Made by a program: the position numbers and the translations under genes. DNA of 64,000 nt from Schizochytrium sp. CCTCC M209059 (lineage: Eukaryota; Sar; Bigyra; Thraustochytrida; Thraustochytriidae), in contig KN805385.1 of the NCBI GenBank assembly GCA_000818945.1, forward strand, positions 187,826 through 251,825. The letters run 5' to 3'. Positions 9,516-19,700 of this stretch are shown here, piece by piece. The notes under the pieces are model-generated. The model had not been told where the DNA came from and ran no database searches. It saw only the letters and a list, made by a program, of their open reading frames with translations. Numbering within the stretch: the stretch's first letter is position 1; every line of letters starts with the position of its first letter.

Positions 9516-11054
9516 ATGGCGCCCGTGGCGAAGCTTCTGGGCTTGCCCACCAAGCAGCTCATTCTCGCGCCCATGGTGGACGCCAGCGAGCTCGCTTTCC
9601 GGGCGTTGTGCCGGCGGTACGGGACGAAACTGTGTTGGTCGCCGATGCTCCATGCGCGTATCTTTTGCGAAAATGAGCTGTACCGAGCCGAAAAGTTTAC
9701 CACCGACGAGGGCGATCGTCCCTTGGTAGTCCAGTTCTGCGGCCACGACAAGGACATTCTGCTGCAGGCTGCCAAGTTGGTCGAAGGGCAATGCGACTGC
9801 ATCGACCTCAATCTTGGGTGCCCGCAAGACATTGCACGCCGCGGCCGATACGGCGCCTTTCTCATGGAAGAGGTCGAACTTCTCGAGGAGATCGTCTCGC
9901 ACCTTTCCGCAAACTTAACCGTGCCAGTCTCGTGCAAAATTCGTATTTTCCCTGAAGAAGCGCGCACACTAGATCTCGCCCGCCGTCTTGAGGCCAGCGG
10001 CTGCTCGCTTCTCACCGTGCACGGCCGAACAAAGGAACAAAACAAGGAGGGCCGGGGAGACTCGGACTGGGCGGTCATTCGCAAAGTCAAAGAAACGCTG
10101 CGCATCCCTGTCTTGGCGAATGGAAGTATCGGGCGACGCAAGGATATCCAAGCTTGTCTCGAGGCGACGGGAGCCGATGGCGTCATGTCTGCCGAGGGTC
10201 TTCTCGAGAACCCCGCGCTCGGTCTTGCTCCGGAAGAGTGCATGCCCGAGCCCGTACAGCTGGCCAAAGAGTACCTTGAACTCGCCGAAAAGTATGGCGA
10301 AGGAACAAAGATCGTGCGCGGCCATCTGTTCAAGATTCTTCACGGTACATTCGAAGTGCACAAGGGTCTGCGCGAGGCCTTCGCCAGCCAAGGCGCCACG
10401 GAAGGCTGGCTCGAGTTTTACAAGAAATTGGTCCATCAAATTGAGACTCTTCACTCCGGTGCGGACGCCTGCAAGGAAATTCGCTGCCGAACGCAACAGG
10501 ACGGTTACGGTCCGGCCTACGACCGCCATACGCGTCGCAACGCAGACTTGTTTCACAGGGACTCACGCACCGGAGAAGTCGTCGCACGCGGCGTATCAAA
10601 TGGGATTCGTAGGGAAGTTGCACTTGAACGCATGTTGCGGCGACTTCGTCGTCGTCAGGGCAAGCTTACGAGCGAAATTGGCTGGATGCGACGCAAGTGC
10701 AAGCACGGCGGTTTGTCGCAGGAAGTTCTGGACACCCGCGAAAAAGAGATCAACGAGCTTTGCGCCTCGCTTGCTTCGACGATCAAAGCGCTAGAAAAAC
10801 TCGACCCGGATGCGGAGGATATCGAAGCTCGCATCGCCGAGGTTACCGACGCCTACGAAAAACGTGCATTCCAGGACCTCGAGACACGAGGTCTCTTGCC
10901 CAAAAAGAAGTCCGGAGCTGCCACCCCCAAGCACGAGAGAGTCACCACTGCACCTTGTGTAAAGAGGACCTCGTCCGGGTCTACACAGGCGGAGCAGGGC
11001 TTGACTAATGACGTTGATACAGCAAAGCGCCCACGGACTGAAGACCAAGCATGA
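9516..11054 (+). CDS. tRNA-dihydrouridine(16/17) synthase, DUS1 type
   Basis: This FMN enzyme uses NAD(P)H to reduce uridine to dihydrouridine at positions 16/17 of tRNA D-loops. The ATG at 9516 (MAPVAKLLGL) gives 512 aa. The Dus barrel begins at once with the FMN-binding LILAPMVDASELAFR segment. LNLGCPQDIARRGRYGAFL contains the catalytic Cys102 and is close to eukaryotic DUS1. TVHGRT and LANGSI correspond to substrate- and FMN-phosphate-binding loops. A C-terminal helical, basic extension (about 330-512) with lysines is normal for eukaryotic Dus1 and probably binds tRNA. There is no visible intron or mitochondrial leader. Confidence 0.95.
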   Translation: MAPVAKLLGLPTKQLILAPMVDASELAFRALCRRYGTKLCWSPMLHARIFCENELYRAEKFTTDEGDRPLVVQFCGHDKDILLQAAKLVEGQCDCIDLNLGCPQDIARRGRYGAFLMEEVELLEEIVSHLSANLTVPVSCKIRIFPEEARTLDLARRLEASGCSLLTVHGRTKEQNKEGRGDSDWAVIRKVKETLRIPVLANGSIGRRKDIQACLEATGADGVMSAEGLLENPALGLAPEECMPEPVQLAKEYLELAEKYGEGTKIVRGHLFKILHGTFEVHKGLREAFASQGATEGWLEFYKKLVHQIETLHSGADACKEIRCRTQQDGYGPAYDRHTRRNADLFHRDSRTGEVVARGVSNGIRREVALERMLRRLRRRQGKLTSEIGWMRRKCKHGGLSQEVLDTREKEINELCASLASTIKALEKLDPDAEDIEARIAEVTDAYEKRAFQDLETRGLLPKKKSGAATPKHERVTTAPCVKRTSSGSTQAEQGLTNDVDTAKRPRTEDQA

Positions 11055-11266
11055 TGGAAATGCACGTCCGAATGTAAACTAGAATCTTGGAAAAAGCAAT
11101 TGAGTTGAATGATGATAAGAGAACTTCTTACTGCCCGGCTTCCGCCCGCCCTGGCATCGAAGTCGCTACATTGCACATTTGTCGTCGTTTATAACGGGTT
11201 TAAAGTGCAAAACTCCCTGTAAAGCAACATAGTGATGCCGTGAAGACGGACCCCCGATACTCACTG

Positions 11267-12952
11267 TCAGTGGTCAACCTGTCGCGCCTCGGACTGTCGC
11301 TCGAGCAATTTCGCGCGTAATGTTTGAAAGCGCTGCGCACACTCTTTGGCGGTACGCCCTGGCACACCTGCAGCAATGCTTTGCCATTTCTCCTTGTTAT
11401 CCGGCACCTTGGCAAAACGCGTGAGCCCTGACTCCAAATTTGCTTGCTCTGCCTGAGTCCAAGCATCCACTGCATTGTTTTCTACGCTTTGAGCGCTTCC
11501 TGCAGTGTCATGGCCAACGTCTGAGACATTTGATTGGTCGCCTCTTGCGAGATTCGCGGCGGTTTTCATGTGGGCCCTCTTGATTGTCGCTGCCTGAGTG
11601 GCGCACTCGTGCTCTGAGCGCGGCGTTTTTGTCCGGCTCGTGGTATTCACCATGTTGCTCACGGTGACCCACCGATTTCTTGTGCCGCCGGGGTACTTTG
11701 CGATGGCCTTGGCTAAAATGGCAAGCTCGTCCTCTGTCCACGGGATGGAGCTGCCACCGCTACCGACATTTGCGCCTGATGGAGATGAAGATAAAGTCGA
11801 TGACGATAACCCTTCCAATTCGCGTTCTCGAGCTTGATATGCCTTGCGCGCCTGCTTTCGCACAGTGATAATAAGGTTGTCCAGTTCGCCATCCGAGAGA
11901 TTTCCGTCCTGACGGGCTTGAAGTCTCTCTTGAAAGCTCTCAAGCGTCTTCACAGCGCACTGCGGACTCATGCTAAGATACCTTAGGTCATCTTTGGAGA
12001 AGTCTTCGAGCTGCGCGGATGCGGCGAGGTCCACCAAAGTTTTGGAGAAAAGTTTACGCTGTTTGCGTTCTGCGACAACTGCGGCCTCGGCCATTTCTTG
12101 TTCGTGTTGCGCTTGTCGCTCTTGTTCTCGTTTTCGCTCGTTCCTGGCCTCGCGCGCGCGACGTGCTTCTTCTGCGCGTTGCTGTGCTTCTTTGCGTTTC
12201 TCGCTCGCCTGTCGAGCTCGTCGTGCAGCCTCCTCGGCCTCTTGCTCGCGAATGCGAAGTTCTTCTCGTTTGGCAGCGCGCCGCTCGCGCCATCGTTGCG
12301 GAAGGCGAGAGATTTCCCGTGGCAGTGAAAAGACAAAAAGGTCCATGAATCGAGGCTTGGGGAAAACACCCTGCTCATCGAGCAACTGAAGAGCCTGACG
12401 TCGCAATTGCGCTTCGCTTGGACCCGTTAGTGTTGGTTTACGCTTCCGCTTGGAGGTCGCTGTATCTTGGTTTGTGGCAGTCATGAGTTGCTGCACCTGC
12501 GCGTCGACGAGAGGGAGACGTGCAGCAGTACGTTGATATCGCTCCCATAGCCAAACATAATGTAAGCCAGACAGTAAAAGTACAAGTCCCGTGACCACCG
12601 CTCGGAGGTCAGTTTGCGCACGATAGTATCGAAAGGAGTTGTACAAGTGCTCTTCGGGGTGCGCCAGAAAGTAGTCGTAGTCCGCTCGCCTTGACTCGTC
12701 GCCGAGCACTTCATTCGCCGCAGCAATCCGAACAAAGAGTGCCTCGTCGCCGCCTTCACGGTCGGGATGGTGCACTAGGCTGAGCTTGCGGTAAGCTCGC
12801 TTGATATCTTGCTGAGAGGCCGACGCGTCGAGCCCAAGAACGGCATAACAGCTGTTGTCACCGCAATATAAATCTTTTTGCGCAGCCACCACGTTGAAGA
12901 GCACGAGGACCAGGAGTGCACGGACGGCCTGCCATGGCATCCTCTTCCTCAT
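11267..12952 (-). CDS. ER J-protein with two SANT domains (ERdj1/DNAJC1-like)
   Basis: Residues 1-24 are a signal peptide (MRKRMPWQAVRALLVLVLFN). A J domain follows (about 33-95) with HPD at 62-64, the motif that stimulates Hsp70/BiP ATPase. A transmembrane helix lies at about 118-136. Next comes a long Arg/Glu/Ala-rich charged helix (about 225-290), then two SANT/Myb domains (about 405-440 starting IPWTEDELAILAKAI, and about 500-550 starting DAWTQAEQ). This order (lumenal J domain, one membrane pass, cytosolic charged region, SANT domains) is that of DNAJC1/ERdj1. That protein recruits BiP in the lumen and contacts ribosomes in the cytosol. Length (561 aa) matches the family. Zuotin/DNAJC2 also has J plus SANT domains but lacks the signal peptide and membrane pass. 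Confidence 0.92.
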   Translation of the reverse strand: MRKRMPWQAVRALLVLVLFNVVAAQKDLYCGDNSCYAVLGLDASASQQDIKRAYRKLSLVHHPDREGGDEALFVRIAAANEVLGDESRRADYDYFLAHPEEHLYNSFRYYRAQTDLRAVVTGLVLLLSGLHYVWLWERYQRTAARLPLVDAQVQQLMTATNQDTATSKRKRKPTLTGPSEAQLRRQALQLLDEQGVFPKPRFMDLFVFSLPREISRLPQRWRERRAAKREELRIREQEAEEAARRARQASEKRKEAQQRAEEARRAREARNERKREQERQAQHEQEMAEAAVVAERKQRKLFSKTLVDLAASAQLEDFSKDDLRYLSMSPQCAVKTLESFQERLQARQDGNLSDGELDNLIITVRKQARKAYQARERELEGLSSSTLSSSPSGANVGSGGSSIPWTEDELAILAKAIAKYPGGTRNRWVTVSNMVNTTSRTKTPRSEHECATQAATIKRAHMKTAANLARGDQSNVSDVGHDTAGSAQSVENNAVDAWTQAEQANLESGLTRFAKVPDNKEKWQSIAAGVPGRTAKECAQRFQTLRAKLLERQSEARQVDH

Positions 12953-13548
12953 CGCCAGTTAAGGCGCGCCGCCGCAGGCGCTGCACGTGTTATTTGCTGG
13001 CCCTGCGTGTCACAGTTCCGAGGGGCTCAACTGGCCAATCGTGATTTTTTTTTGTTAAAAATATGTTTACAATATTGTATACAATATATCCGTTGCGGCC
13101 TCCCCATCCTCATCGAGGCAAAGACAAAATTCTTCCTTTGAGCCCTCCGCATGATTCCAAAACTGAGCGAATCAACCATGCATCAAGTTATCGGAATCAT
13201 TGGAGGACGAGGGCAGGTCCTTTGTTGATCATTTAAAAATCTAGAGAGCTTGCTGAGATTCACCTTCCTGGTACTGCTTGTCCCGGGATTCACGGACACG
13301 GAGAACACGAATCGTCCGTTTCCGCACGACACAGCGGATAGAATGTCCGAAGAGTTGTGAAGGTAGCTTCCAAAATGCGATCAGAAGCGAGCACAACCCT
13401 CTCTCCCCCGCAAATATAGCTAGCGAGCCAAAGGCTACTTACGAAACAGGTTTTCTGTCTGTGCCACGTTGCAAGTGGCAAAGTCAGTCAACGGACAGGC
13501 TAGCGGTGGAAGACGCCTGCGGCATTAGCAAGAGGTGCGATACCTTGC
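12953..13548. other. Intergenic spacer with a 16-bp AT palindrome
   Basis: This is a divergent spacer between the DnaJ gene (minus) and the ankyrin gene (plus). It contains an A/T-rich patch at about 13045-13090 with the palindrome at 13072-13087. No gene is supported. Confidence 0.55.
13072..13087. repeat. 16-bp perfect palindrome
   Basis: ATATTGTATACAATAT is exactly self-complementary. It lies about 120 bp upstream of the DnaJ/SANT gene start. It could be a dimeric transcription-factor site, but this is only a sequence observation. Confidence 0.8.
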
Positions 13549-14934
13549 GTGAGCGGTATGGTCATGATTTTTAATCTAGTGTCGCGCATGGAACCAACTA
13601 AAATGGAAAACAAATTGGAAGAGCGAAAAAGAGGATGTACAAAGAGAGCATTCACGATTCGCGCGTTACCGAAGATGTCGTCCGGGGCAACTGCGCACGG
13701 CGCACTGCCTGGCCTTGTCACGGACGCAGAAGAGAGCCTAGAGGTGAGGCTACGAGGCGCAAAGCATGCACTTCGAGGTCGCGAGTTTAACTTTCGCGAC
13801 TGCGACGAGGCGCGCGATGCCGAAAAGTATAGTAATGAAGAGAACGCTCGCGTTGTCTCCTCGCGAAAGATCCCGACGAACAACCAGGAGGATGAAGAGA
13901 CGACTATGACGCAGCAAGCGACGACGAGCACGAGCAGGACAACCATAGCAAAAATGGCGAATGCGTGTTCTCCGCCATCCGCATTTTCGCAGACAAGACC
14001 GCAATCAATGACACGGACACCAGAGCCTTTGTCGCGAAAAGCAGTTTCTGCACAGAAGACGCGTATGCCCAGCGAAACAAGTCGTCTGCTCCTTCGGACA
14101 GCTATTGATGAAGATGCTGTTGACGCTGTGCAAGCGCTGCTTCATGACGCTCGCGTCGATCCAGGCGATGAGCTGAGCGAAGGGCTCATACGCGTTGCAC
14201 GCAAGGGCAATCGATTCACCGATATGGCAGCCGTTTTGCTTGGGGACAAACGCTGCGATGTGACGTTCGCGGACAATAAAGCGCTCTTGGTGGCTGTGAG
14301 AGAGGGAGCCGAGTTCGTCGTACGCTTATTGCTTTGTTCGCAGGCACTTGATGCCGGAGCTCAGGAGAATAAAGCCTTGTGCATCGCATGTGAGCACGGT
14401 GAAGCAGAAATCGTCAAGGCTCTCTTGAATTTTGGCCGCGGCGTTTCGGCCGAAGCGCAAGACAACATGCCACTTATTCTCGCAGCGTCCTCAGGAAAGG
14501 CAAGCATCGTGGGTTACTTGCTGCGCCGAGGCGCTGAGTGGGAGGATCGCATTGAACCTGCGGCGCAGAACGGCAGAGCTCTTCGTGAAGCTGCTGCGCG
14601 TGGTCACACCGACGTCGTTCGGATCCTTTTGCGAGAGGTTCGCAGATTTGCGAGCGCGCATCGTCAAGCTGCGCTTCTTGCGTCGTCTTCGGGAGGCCAT
14701 CTTGAGACGGTTCGTCTGTTGCTTCGCATCGCCCGCGTGGAGGTTGCGAGCGACGACTACGAGGTCATTTGCCGAGCTTTGCGTGGAGGGCACCACAAGA
14801 CGGCACGGGCATTGGCGCGCCACGCGCGCGTGCGACTATCTCGCTTCGAGCAAGACGCTCGGAGCGCCCCTGCTGGCGCGATCGCCTCATCTCAGGGGTC
14901 TGACGTGCCCGCTCCAACGTGCTCGATTTCCTAA
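13549..14934 (+). CDS. Ankyrin-repeat protein (461 aa)
   Basis: The C-terminal half (about residues 180-440) carries at least seven degenerate ankyrin repeats, recognisable by the spaced pattern of helix pairs such as ALCIACEHGEAEIVKALLNF, PLILAASSGKASIVGYLLRR and ALREAAARGHTDVVRILLRE. The N-terminal 180 residues are charged, Ser/Thr/Arg-rich and probably disordered. Ankyrin arrays are protein-binding scaffolds, and the partner is unknown. Several Mets lie close together at the start (13549, 13555, 13561), so the exact initiator is uncertain. The stop is TAA at 14932-14934. Confidence 0.8.
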   Translation: MSGMVMIFNLVSRMEPTKMENKLEERKRGCTKRAFTIRALPKMSSGATAHGALPGLVTDAEESLEVRLRGAKHALRGREFNFRDCDEARDAEKYSNEENARVVSSRKIPTNNQEDEETTMTQQATTSTSRTTIAKMANACSPPSAFSQTRPQSMTRTPEPLSRKAVSAQKTRMPSETSRLLLRTAIDEDAVDAVQALLHDARVDPGDELSEGLIRVARKGNRFTDMAAVLLGDKRCDVTFADNKALLVAVREGAEFVVRLLLCSQALDAGAQENKALCIACEHGEAEIVKALLNFGRGVSAEAQDNMPLILAASSGKASIVGYLLRRGAEWEDRIEPAAQNGRALREAAARGHTDVVRILLREVRRFASAHRQAALLASSSGGHLETVRLLLRIARVEVASDDYEVICRALRGGHHKTARALARHARVRLSRFEQDARSAPAGAIASSQGSDVPAPTCSIS

Positions 14935-15223
14935 CAGTGAGTGACGCTTCGAACAAGTCCTATCCTCTGTCTGCACGGGCTGCGCTGTTGTACACGAACT
15001 ACTACATTGATAACCGAGAAGAAGAAGGGATCTCTTGCCTTTCAGAAACGCTTGTCCACAGCCACTACTAGCCCGCCAGCTCTTGTGCTGGCGACGTCCT
15101 ATCCTGTGCATAGTGTGGCTCTCATCGCGCAATCTCCCACCTCACTTTGCACTACGCCGCTGCTTGCTCTTGCTCTTGCTTGCTTGCTTGCTTGCTTGCT
15201 TGTCATGTCGTCTATCCCTCTCC

Positions 15224-15226
<3 letters not shown>

Positions 15227-15259
<33 letters not shown>
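15227..15259 (+). repeat. (CAG)11 microsatellite
   Basis: Eleven uninterrupted CAG units lie in an intergenic low-complexity region. The same length recurs at two other loci in this window. Confidence 0.95.
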
Positions 15260-15260
<1 letters not shown>

Positions 15261-15774
15261 TCGGTGCATCATCACTCTTCACACCATCACAGGCAGTAGT
15301 AGTAGCAGCAGCTGCTGGCGGAGTAGGACATGGCAAGGGAAGATAGGATAGGACAACGGGGCTCGTGTCCGGTCCTTTCCCTCCCTCTCCTCGCCTCCGC
15401 TTCCTCTGCGCCGCGCTGCCTCGCTTGGATTAGGCGAGGCTTGCTTGCGTGCTTGCTTGCGTGCGTGCTTGCTTGCTTGCGTGCGTGCTTGCTCTCCGCG
15501 CAGCGCAGCTCTCGCGCCCTGGCACGCCGCCGCCGCGAGCCTGCCCGCCTGCGCGCATGCGGAGCCGTGCCGTGCCCATGCGTGCCACGCCCTTCCTGTG
15601 AAGCGTGCGGCCGGCGCTGGCGGCACCGGCGTCGGCATCGGCGGCATGGCGCCACGGCGGGCGTCGTGTCGGTCCTCGCGCGCGCGCGCGGCCGCGTCCT
15701 GCGCCTTGGGCTGCGCCGGGCTGGCCTCGCGGCGCGGTCCTCTCCCTCGCGGCAGCCTCCCGCCCCCCCCCCCC

Positions 15775-15810
15775 NNNNNNNNNNNNNNNNNNNNNNNNNN
15801 NNNNNNNNNN
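15775..15810. other. Assembly gap (36 N)
   Basis: The gap begins directly after a long C run and resumes before another C run. Polymerase or read failure at a C-homopolymer is the likely reason. The true gap length is unknown. Confidence 0.98.
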
Positions 15811-15921
15811 GGCGTCCCCCCCCCGAGCCGAGAGGGATCGGACGTCGCGGGCGGCGCGCTCCTAGCGCGGCGTAGCCGACTCCTAAGGCGGCGCGCAAAG
15901 ATTGCCGCTGGGCGGGAGCGG

Positions 15922-15987
15922 CACTTGCGCGGGGCGCGCGCAAGTGGGCCAGAGGCGCGCGCAAGTGCGGGTTCGCGCGCGCAAGTG
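15922..15987. promoter_or_regulatory. Cluster of four E-box-like CAAGTG boxes
   Basis: CACTTG at 15922 (inverted) and CAAGTG at 15941, 15962 and 15982 lie 19-21 bp apart, each inside a GCGCGCAAGTG context. A spacing of two helical turns puts them on one face of the DNA. They lie about 270-330 bp upstream of the PCC-alpha start. CANNTG is the general bHLH site. Regulation of the carboxylase gene is inferred. Confidence 0.45.
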
Positions 15988-16253
15988 CGGCAAACGCGGC
16001 TCCCGCCCGCGCAGGTAAAATCGCAACGCCGGCCGGCCGACAGCCCTCGCTGCGAGACAGTCAGTCAGACAGACAGACAGACAGACAAACAGGCAGGCAG
16101 ACAGACCGACCGAGCGACCGAGCGCCCTCGCCGCCGCGCCCGCTCCGCGCCGCTCTGCGCCCTCGCCGCCTCGCCTCGCCTCGCTTCGTTTCTTTCTTTC
16201 TTTCGTTTTCGCACTCGACGTAGGCAGAAAGGCAGAACAGAGGAAACGCGAAG

Positions 16254-18389
16254 ATGATGCGCGCAGGAAGACCGACGGCGGCGCTGGCTGCCGCCGCCCA
16301 GAGGCAGACGCCCCGCACGGCTGCTGCCATGCAACAGGTCCTCGCCAGAGGCCTGGCCACCTACAACGGCGAGCAGGTCTTTGACAAGATCCTCATTGCG
16401 AACCGTGGTGAGATCGCCTGCCGTGTGATCAAGACCGCCCGCAAGATGGGCATCAAGACCGTGGCCATTTACTCCGAGCCGGACAAGAACGCCATGCACG
16501 TCAAGATGGCTGACGAGGCGTACCTGGTGGGTCCCGCCGCCTCGTCGCAGAGCTACCTCAATATTGATCGCATCATGGAGGTCATCGCCGAGTCCGGCGC
16601 TCAGGCCGTGCACCCCGGCTACGGTTTTCTTTCCGAGAACCACCTTTTTGCGGAGGCGCTCGAGGCCAAGAACGTCGCCTTTATCGGACCCGGTGCCTTC
16701 GCCATCACGGCCATGGGTGACAAAATTGAGTCCAAGCAGCTCGCCATTAATGCCGGCGTTAACACTGTCCCCGGCAGCCTGGCGGTCGTCAAGACCGACG
16801 AACAGATCAAGCAGATCGCCAACGAAATCGGATACCCCGTCATGATCAAGGCCAGTGCCGGAGGTGGTGGCAAGGGTATGCGCATCGCCTGGAACGATGC
16901 CGAGGCCATCGAGGGTTTCCGTCTGTCCACCGAGGAGGCCCGCTCTTCCTTTGGTGACGACCGCATCTTTATTGAGAAGTTTGTCGAGGAGCCGCGCCAC
17001 ATTGAGATCCAGCTCATTGCCGATACCTTTGGCAACGTCGCTGCTCTTCCCGAGCGCGAGTGCAGTATCCAGCGCCGCAACCAAAAGGTGCTCGAGGAGA
17101 GCCCGAGTACCTTTCTCGACCCGGAGACGCGCAAGGCCATGCAGGCCCAGGCCATCCAGTTGGCCAAGGCTGTCGACTACCGCAGCGCAGGCACCGTCGA
17201 ATTCCTCTGCGACAAGAACCGCAACTTTTACTTTCTCGAGATGAACACGCGTCTCCAGGTCGAGCACCCCGTTTCCGAACTTGTTTCCGGCATTGATCTT
17301 GTTGAGCAGATGATTCGCGTCGCTGCCGGCCACAAGCTGCCGGAGGACATTTTGAAGGAGGACCGCCCCATTCTTGGCTGGGCGCACGAGGCCCGCGTTT
17401 ACGCTGAGGACCCTTTCCGCGGCTTTTTGCCCAGCACTGGCCGTCTCGTCGACTACCAGCAGCCTACCGAAGAGCAGGTTCCGGGCGTCCGCGTCGACAC
17501 GGGTGTCTCGCAGGGCTCGGAGATTAGCATGTTCTACGATCCGATGATTTGCAAGCTCATCACGCACGCCGACACGCGCGAAGAGGCCCTTGATCGCCTC
17601 GAGCTGGCGCTCGACAACTATGTCGTCAAGGGTCTCGGTCACAACATTAACTTTCTCATTGACGTCTGCCGCCACCCCAAGTTCAAGTCGGGTGCAATCA
17701 CCACCAAATTTATTGAGGAAGAGTACCCTGAAGGTTTTTCGGGTGTCAAGCTCACCTCGGACGAGAGCAAGTCGCTCGCAGCCGTGGCCGCCATGATCCA
17801 GTACACGCGAAACAACCAGACCACCAACATGCTCGACGCGCTGCGCCCCTCCGTTCAGCCGACCTCTTTTGTCGTCTCCATCGACGAGGAAGCCTTCAAG
17901 GTCACCTTTGCGGGCGACACTGGAGAGACTGTGCTCTCGGACCCGGCCTCGGGCGACGAGATTGCGCGCTTCAACATTCGTGACTTCCAGTACAAGTCTG
18001 GCGAGATCCTCGTGCGCGCTCTCATCGATGACGCCCCCCAGGTCATCCAGTGCCTTGACAGGCTCCCCCAGGGCTTCCGCCTGCAGTACTGCGGTGCTAT
18101 CAAAGACATTCTGGTCCACTCGGAGCTCGAGTACGAAATGTCTAAATACATGCTCCCCAAGCCCGAGATCGACATGGCCAAGTGGCTTCTTTCGCCCATG
18201 CCTGGCTCGCTTATCTCGGTGGCCGTCACCGAGGGCCAGGAGGTCTTTGCTGGCCAGGAGCTCGCTGTTGTTGAGGCCATGAAGATGCAGAATGTTCTTC
18301 GCGCCGAGCGCAATGGTGTCGTCAAGAAGGTCTACGCTAATGCTGGCGAGACCCTTTCTGTCGACCAGGAGATTGTCGAGTTTGAGTAA
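16254..18389 (+). CDS. Propionyl-CoA carboxylase alpha subunit, mitochondrial
   Basis: This biotin-dependent subunit carboxylates biotin with ATP and bicarbonate, for transfer to propionyl-CoA by the beta subunit (odd-chain fatty acid and branched amino acid breakdown to methylmalonyl-CoA). The first 37 residues are Arg/Ala-rich without acids, as in a mitochondrial presequence. Biotin carboxylase starts at about 43 (KILIANRGEIACRVIKTARK). The ATP-grasp domain has KASAGGGGKGMRIAW and EMNTRLQVEHPVSE. The linker domain has the PCC-typical EEYPEGFSG. The biotinyl domain ends the protein with EAMKMQN (biotinyl Lys677). Length (711 aa) is normal for the family. Codons are strongly C/G-ending, which suggests high expression. 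The start could be Met1 or Met2. Methylcrotonyl-CoA carboxylase is the alternative but fits the linker less well. Confidence 0.95.
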   Translation: MMRAGRPTAALAAAAQRQTPRTAAAMQQVLARGLATYNGEQVFDKILIANRGEIACRVIKTARKMGIKTVAIYSEPDKNAMHVKMADEAYLVGPAASSQSYLNIDRIMEVIAESGAQAVHPGYGFLSENHLFAEALEAKNVAFIGPGAFAITAMGDKIESKQLAINAGVNTVPGSLAVVKTDEQIKQIANEIGYPVMIKASAGGGGKGMRIAWNDAEAIEGFRLSTEEARSSFGDDRIFIEKFVEEPRHIEIQLIADTFGNVAALPERECSIQRRNQKVLEESPSTFLDPETRKAMQAQAIQLAKAVDYRSAGTVEFLCDKNRNFYFLEMNTRLQVEHPVSELVSGIDLVEQMIRVAAGHKLPEDILKEDRPILGWAHEARVYAEDPFRGFLPSTGRLVDYQQPTEEQVPGVRVDTGVSQGSEISMFYDPMICKLITHADTREEALDRLELALDNYVVKGLGHNINFLIDVCRHPKFKSGAITTKFIEEEYPEGFSGVKLTSDESKSLAAVAAMIQYTRNNQTTNMLDALRPSVQPTSFVVSIDEEAFKVTFAGDTGETVLSDPASGDEIARFNIRDFQYKSGEILVRALIDDAPQVIQCLDRLPQGFRLQYCGAIKDILVHSELEYEMSKYMLPKPEIDMAKWLLSPMPGSLISVAVTEGQEVFAGQELAVVEAMKMQNVLRAERNGVVKKVYANAGETLSVDQEIVEFE

Positions 18390-18834
18390 CTGAGTAAAAT
18401 TTTTGCACATTCGATTAAGGCCCTATTATTGCACGCCATGTTTTTCGAATCATTGTGATGCTTTGCTTTGCTTTGCTTTACTTTGCTTTTCCTCTTTTTC
18501 CTCTGCATTTCTCTCGCGCGCGAAGCGGACGTATGCTGCGCTTTGTGGATAAATACTATACATTGTTGTCTTCTTCTCAGCTCATTTATACATGGTCTTC
18601 TCTCGATCGATCACTTCATTCGCGGTGCCCTATTGCATACAGTCCGTCTTCTCTGCTCCTTACTCAAAGCCATTTCCAGCCGAGAGCAGGCTGCTCTCTC
18701 TCCTTGCAGCCCGCCCTCCTCCACTCGCCAGCCACGTTTAGCTTGGCTAGCTTCCACCTGAGAAACACGCAGCCAGCCTGAGAGCAGCCAGCCAATCTAC
18801 TCCCAGTGAGCTAGAAAGAAAGCAAGCAGCCTCG

Positions 18835-18852
18835 CTTGGCTTGCAAGCCAAG
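18835..18852. repeat. 18-bp perfect palindrome
   Basis: CTTGGCTTGCAAGCCAAG is self-complementary. It is followed by further GCC/AAGCC-rich sequence and by two copies of the palindromic CCGCGCGG near 18905-18927. It could form a hairpin in a 3' transcript or be a protein site. Confidence 0.75.
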
Positions 18853-19166
18853 ACCAAGCCAGGCTAAAGCATCAGAATCCAGCTTCGAGAGGGGCAGCCA
18901 CTCCGCGCGGTGTCAAGCCGCGCGGTCCTAAGCGGGCTCGGTTGTTAGAGAGGTGCCTGCCGCGACGCGGACTCCCTGTATCCTATAGCCTACATTTGCC
19001 AAGTTTTTTTTTGTTTTCCAAGTTTTTTTTCTTTCCCTCTCTTCTCGTTGCATTGTGGATATACGTACGTAGATGGATGAATGGATGCAAGTAGATGGAC
19101 GAACAAGTGGATGGATGGACATCTCGCGCCCTGGCGTGGCGTGGCGCGACACCTAGGATGACGGGC

Positions 19167-19700
<534 letters not shown>

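Larger units (their letters stand above)
14935..16253. other. Low-complexity region with assembly gap upstream of the PCC-alpha gene
   Basis: No credible gene is seen. The region holds CTTG-type repeats (about 15161-15202 and 15438-15492), eleven CAG units (15227-15259), a C-run followed by 36 Ns, four E-box-like boxes (15922-15987), and CAGA/GACC repeats at 16057-16122 just before the carboxylase start. Confidence 0.6.

Noticed and set aside
16065..18410. 781-codon open frame antisense to the whole PCC-alpha gene
   Set aside because: It is the mirror of strongly biased C/G-ending codons in the sense gene (few TTA, CTA or TCA codons). It has no recognisable domain and its start and end follow the repeats flanking the gene.
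18780..18960. Possible tRNA or structured RNA in the CAGCC-rich region
   Set aside because: No cloverleaf, A/B box pair or GTTCRA loop could be aligned. The palindromes are kept only as repeats.
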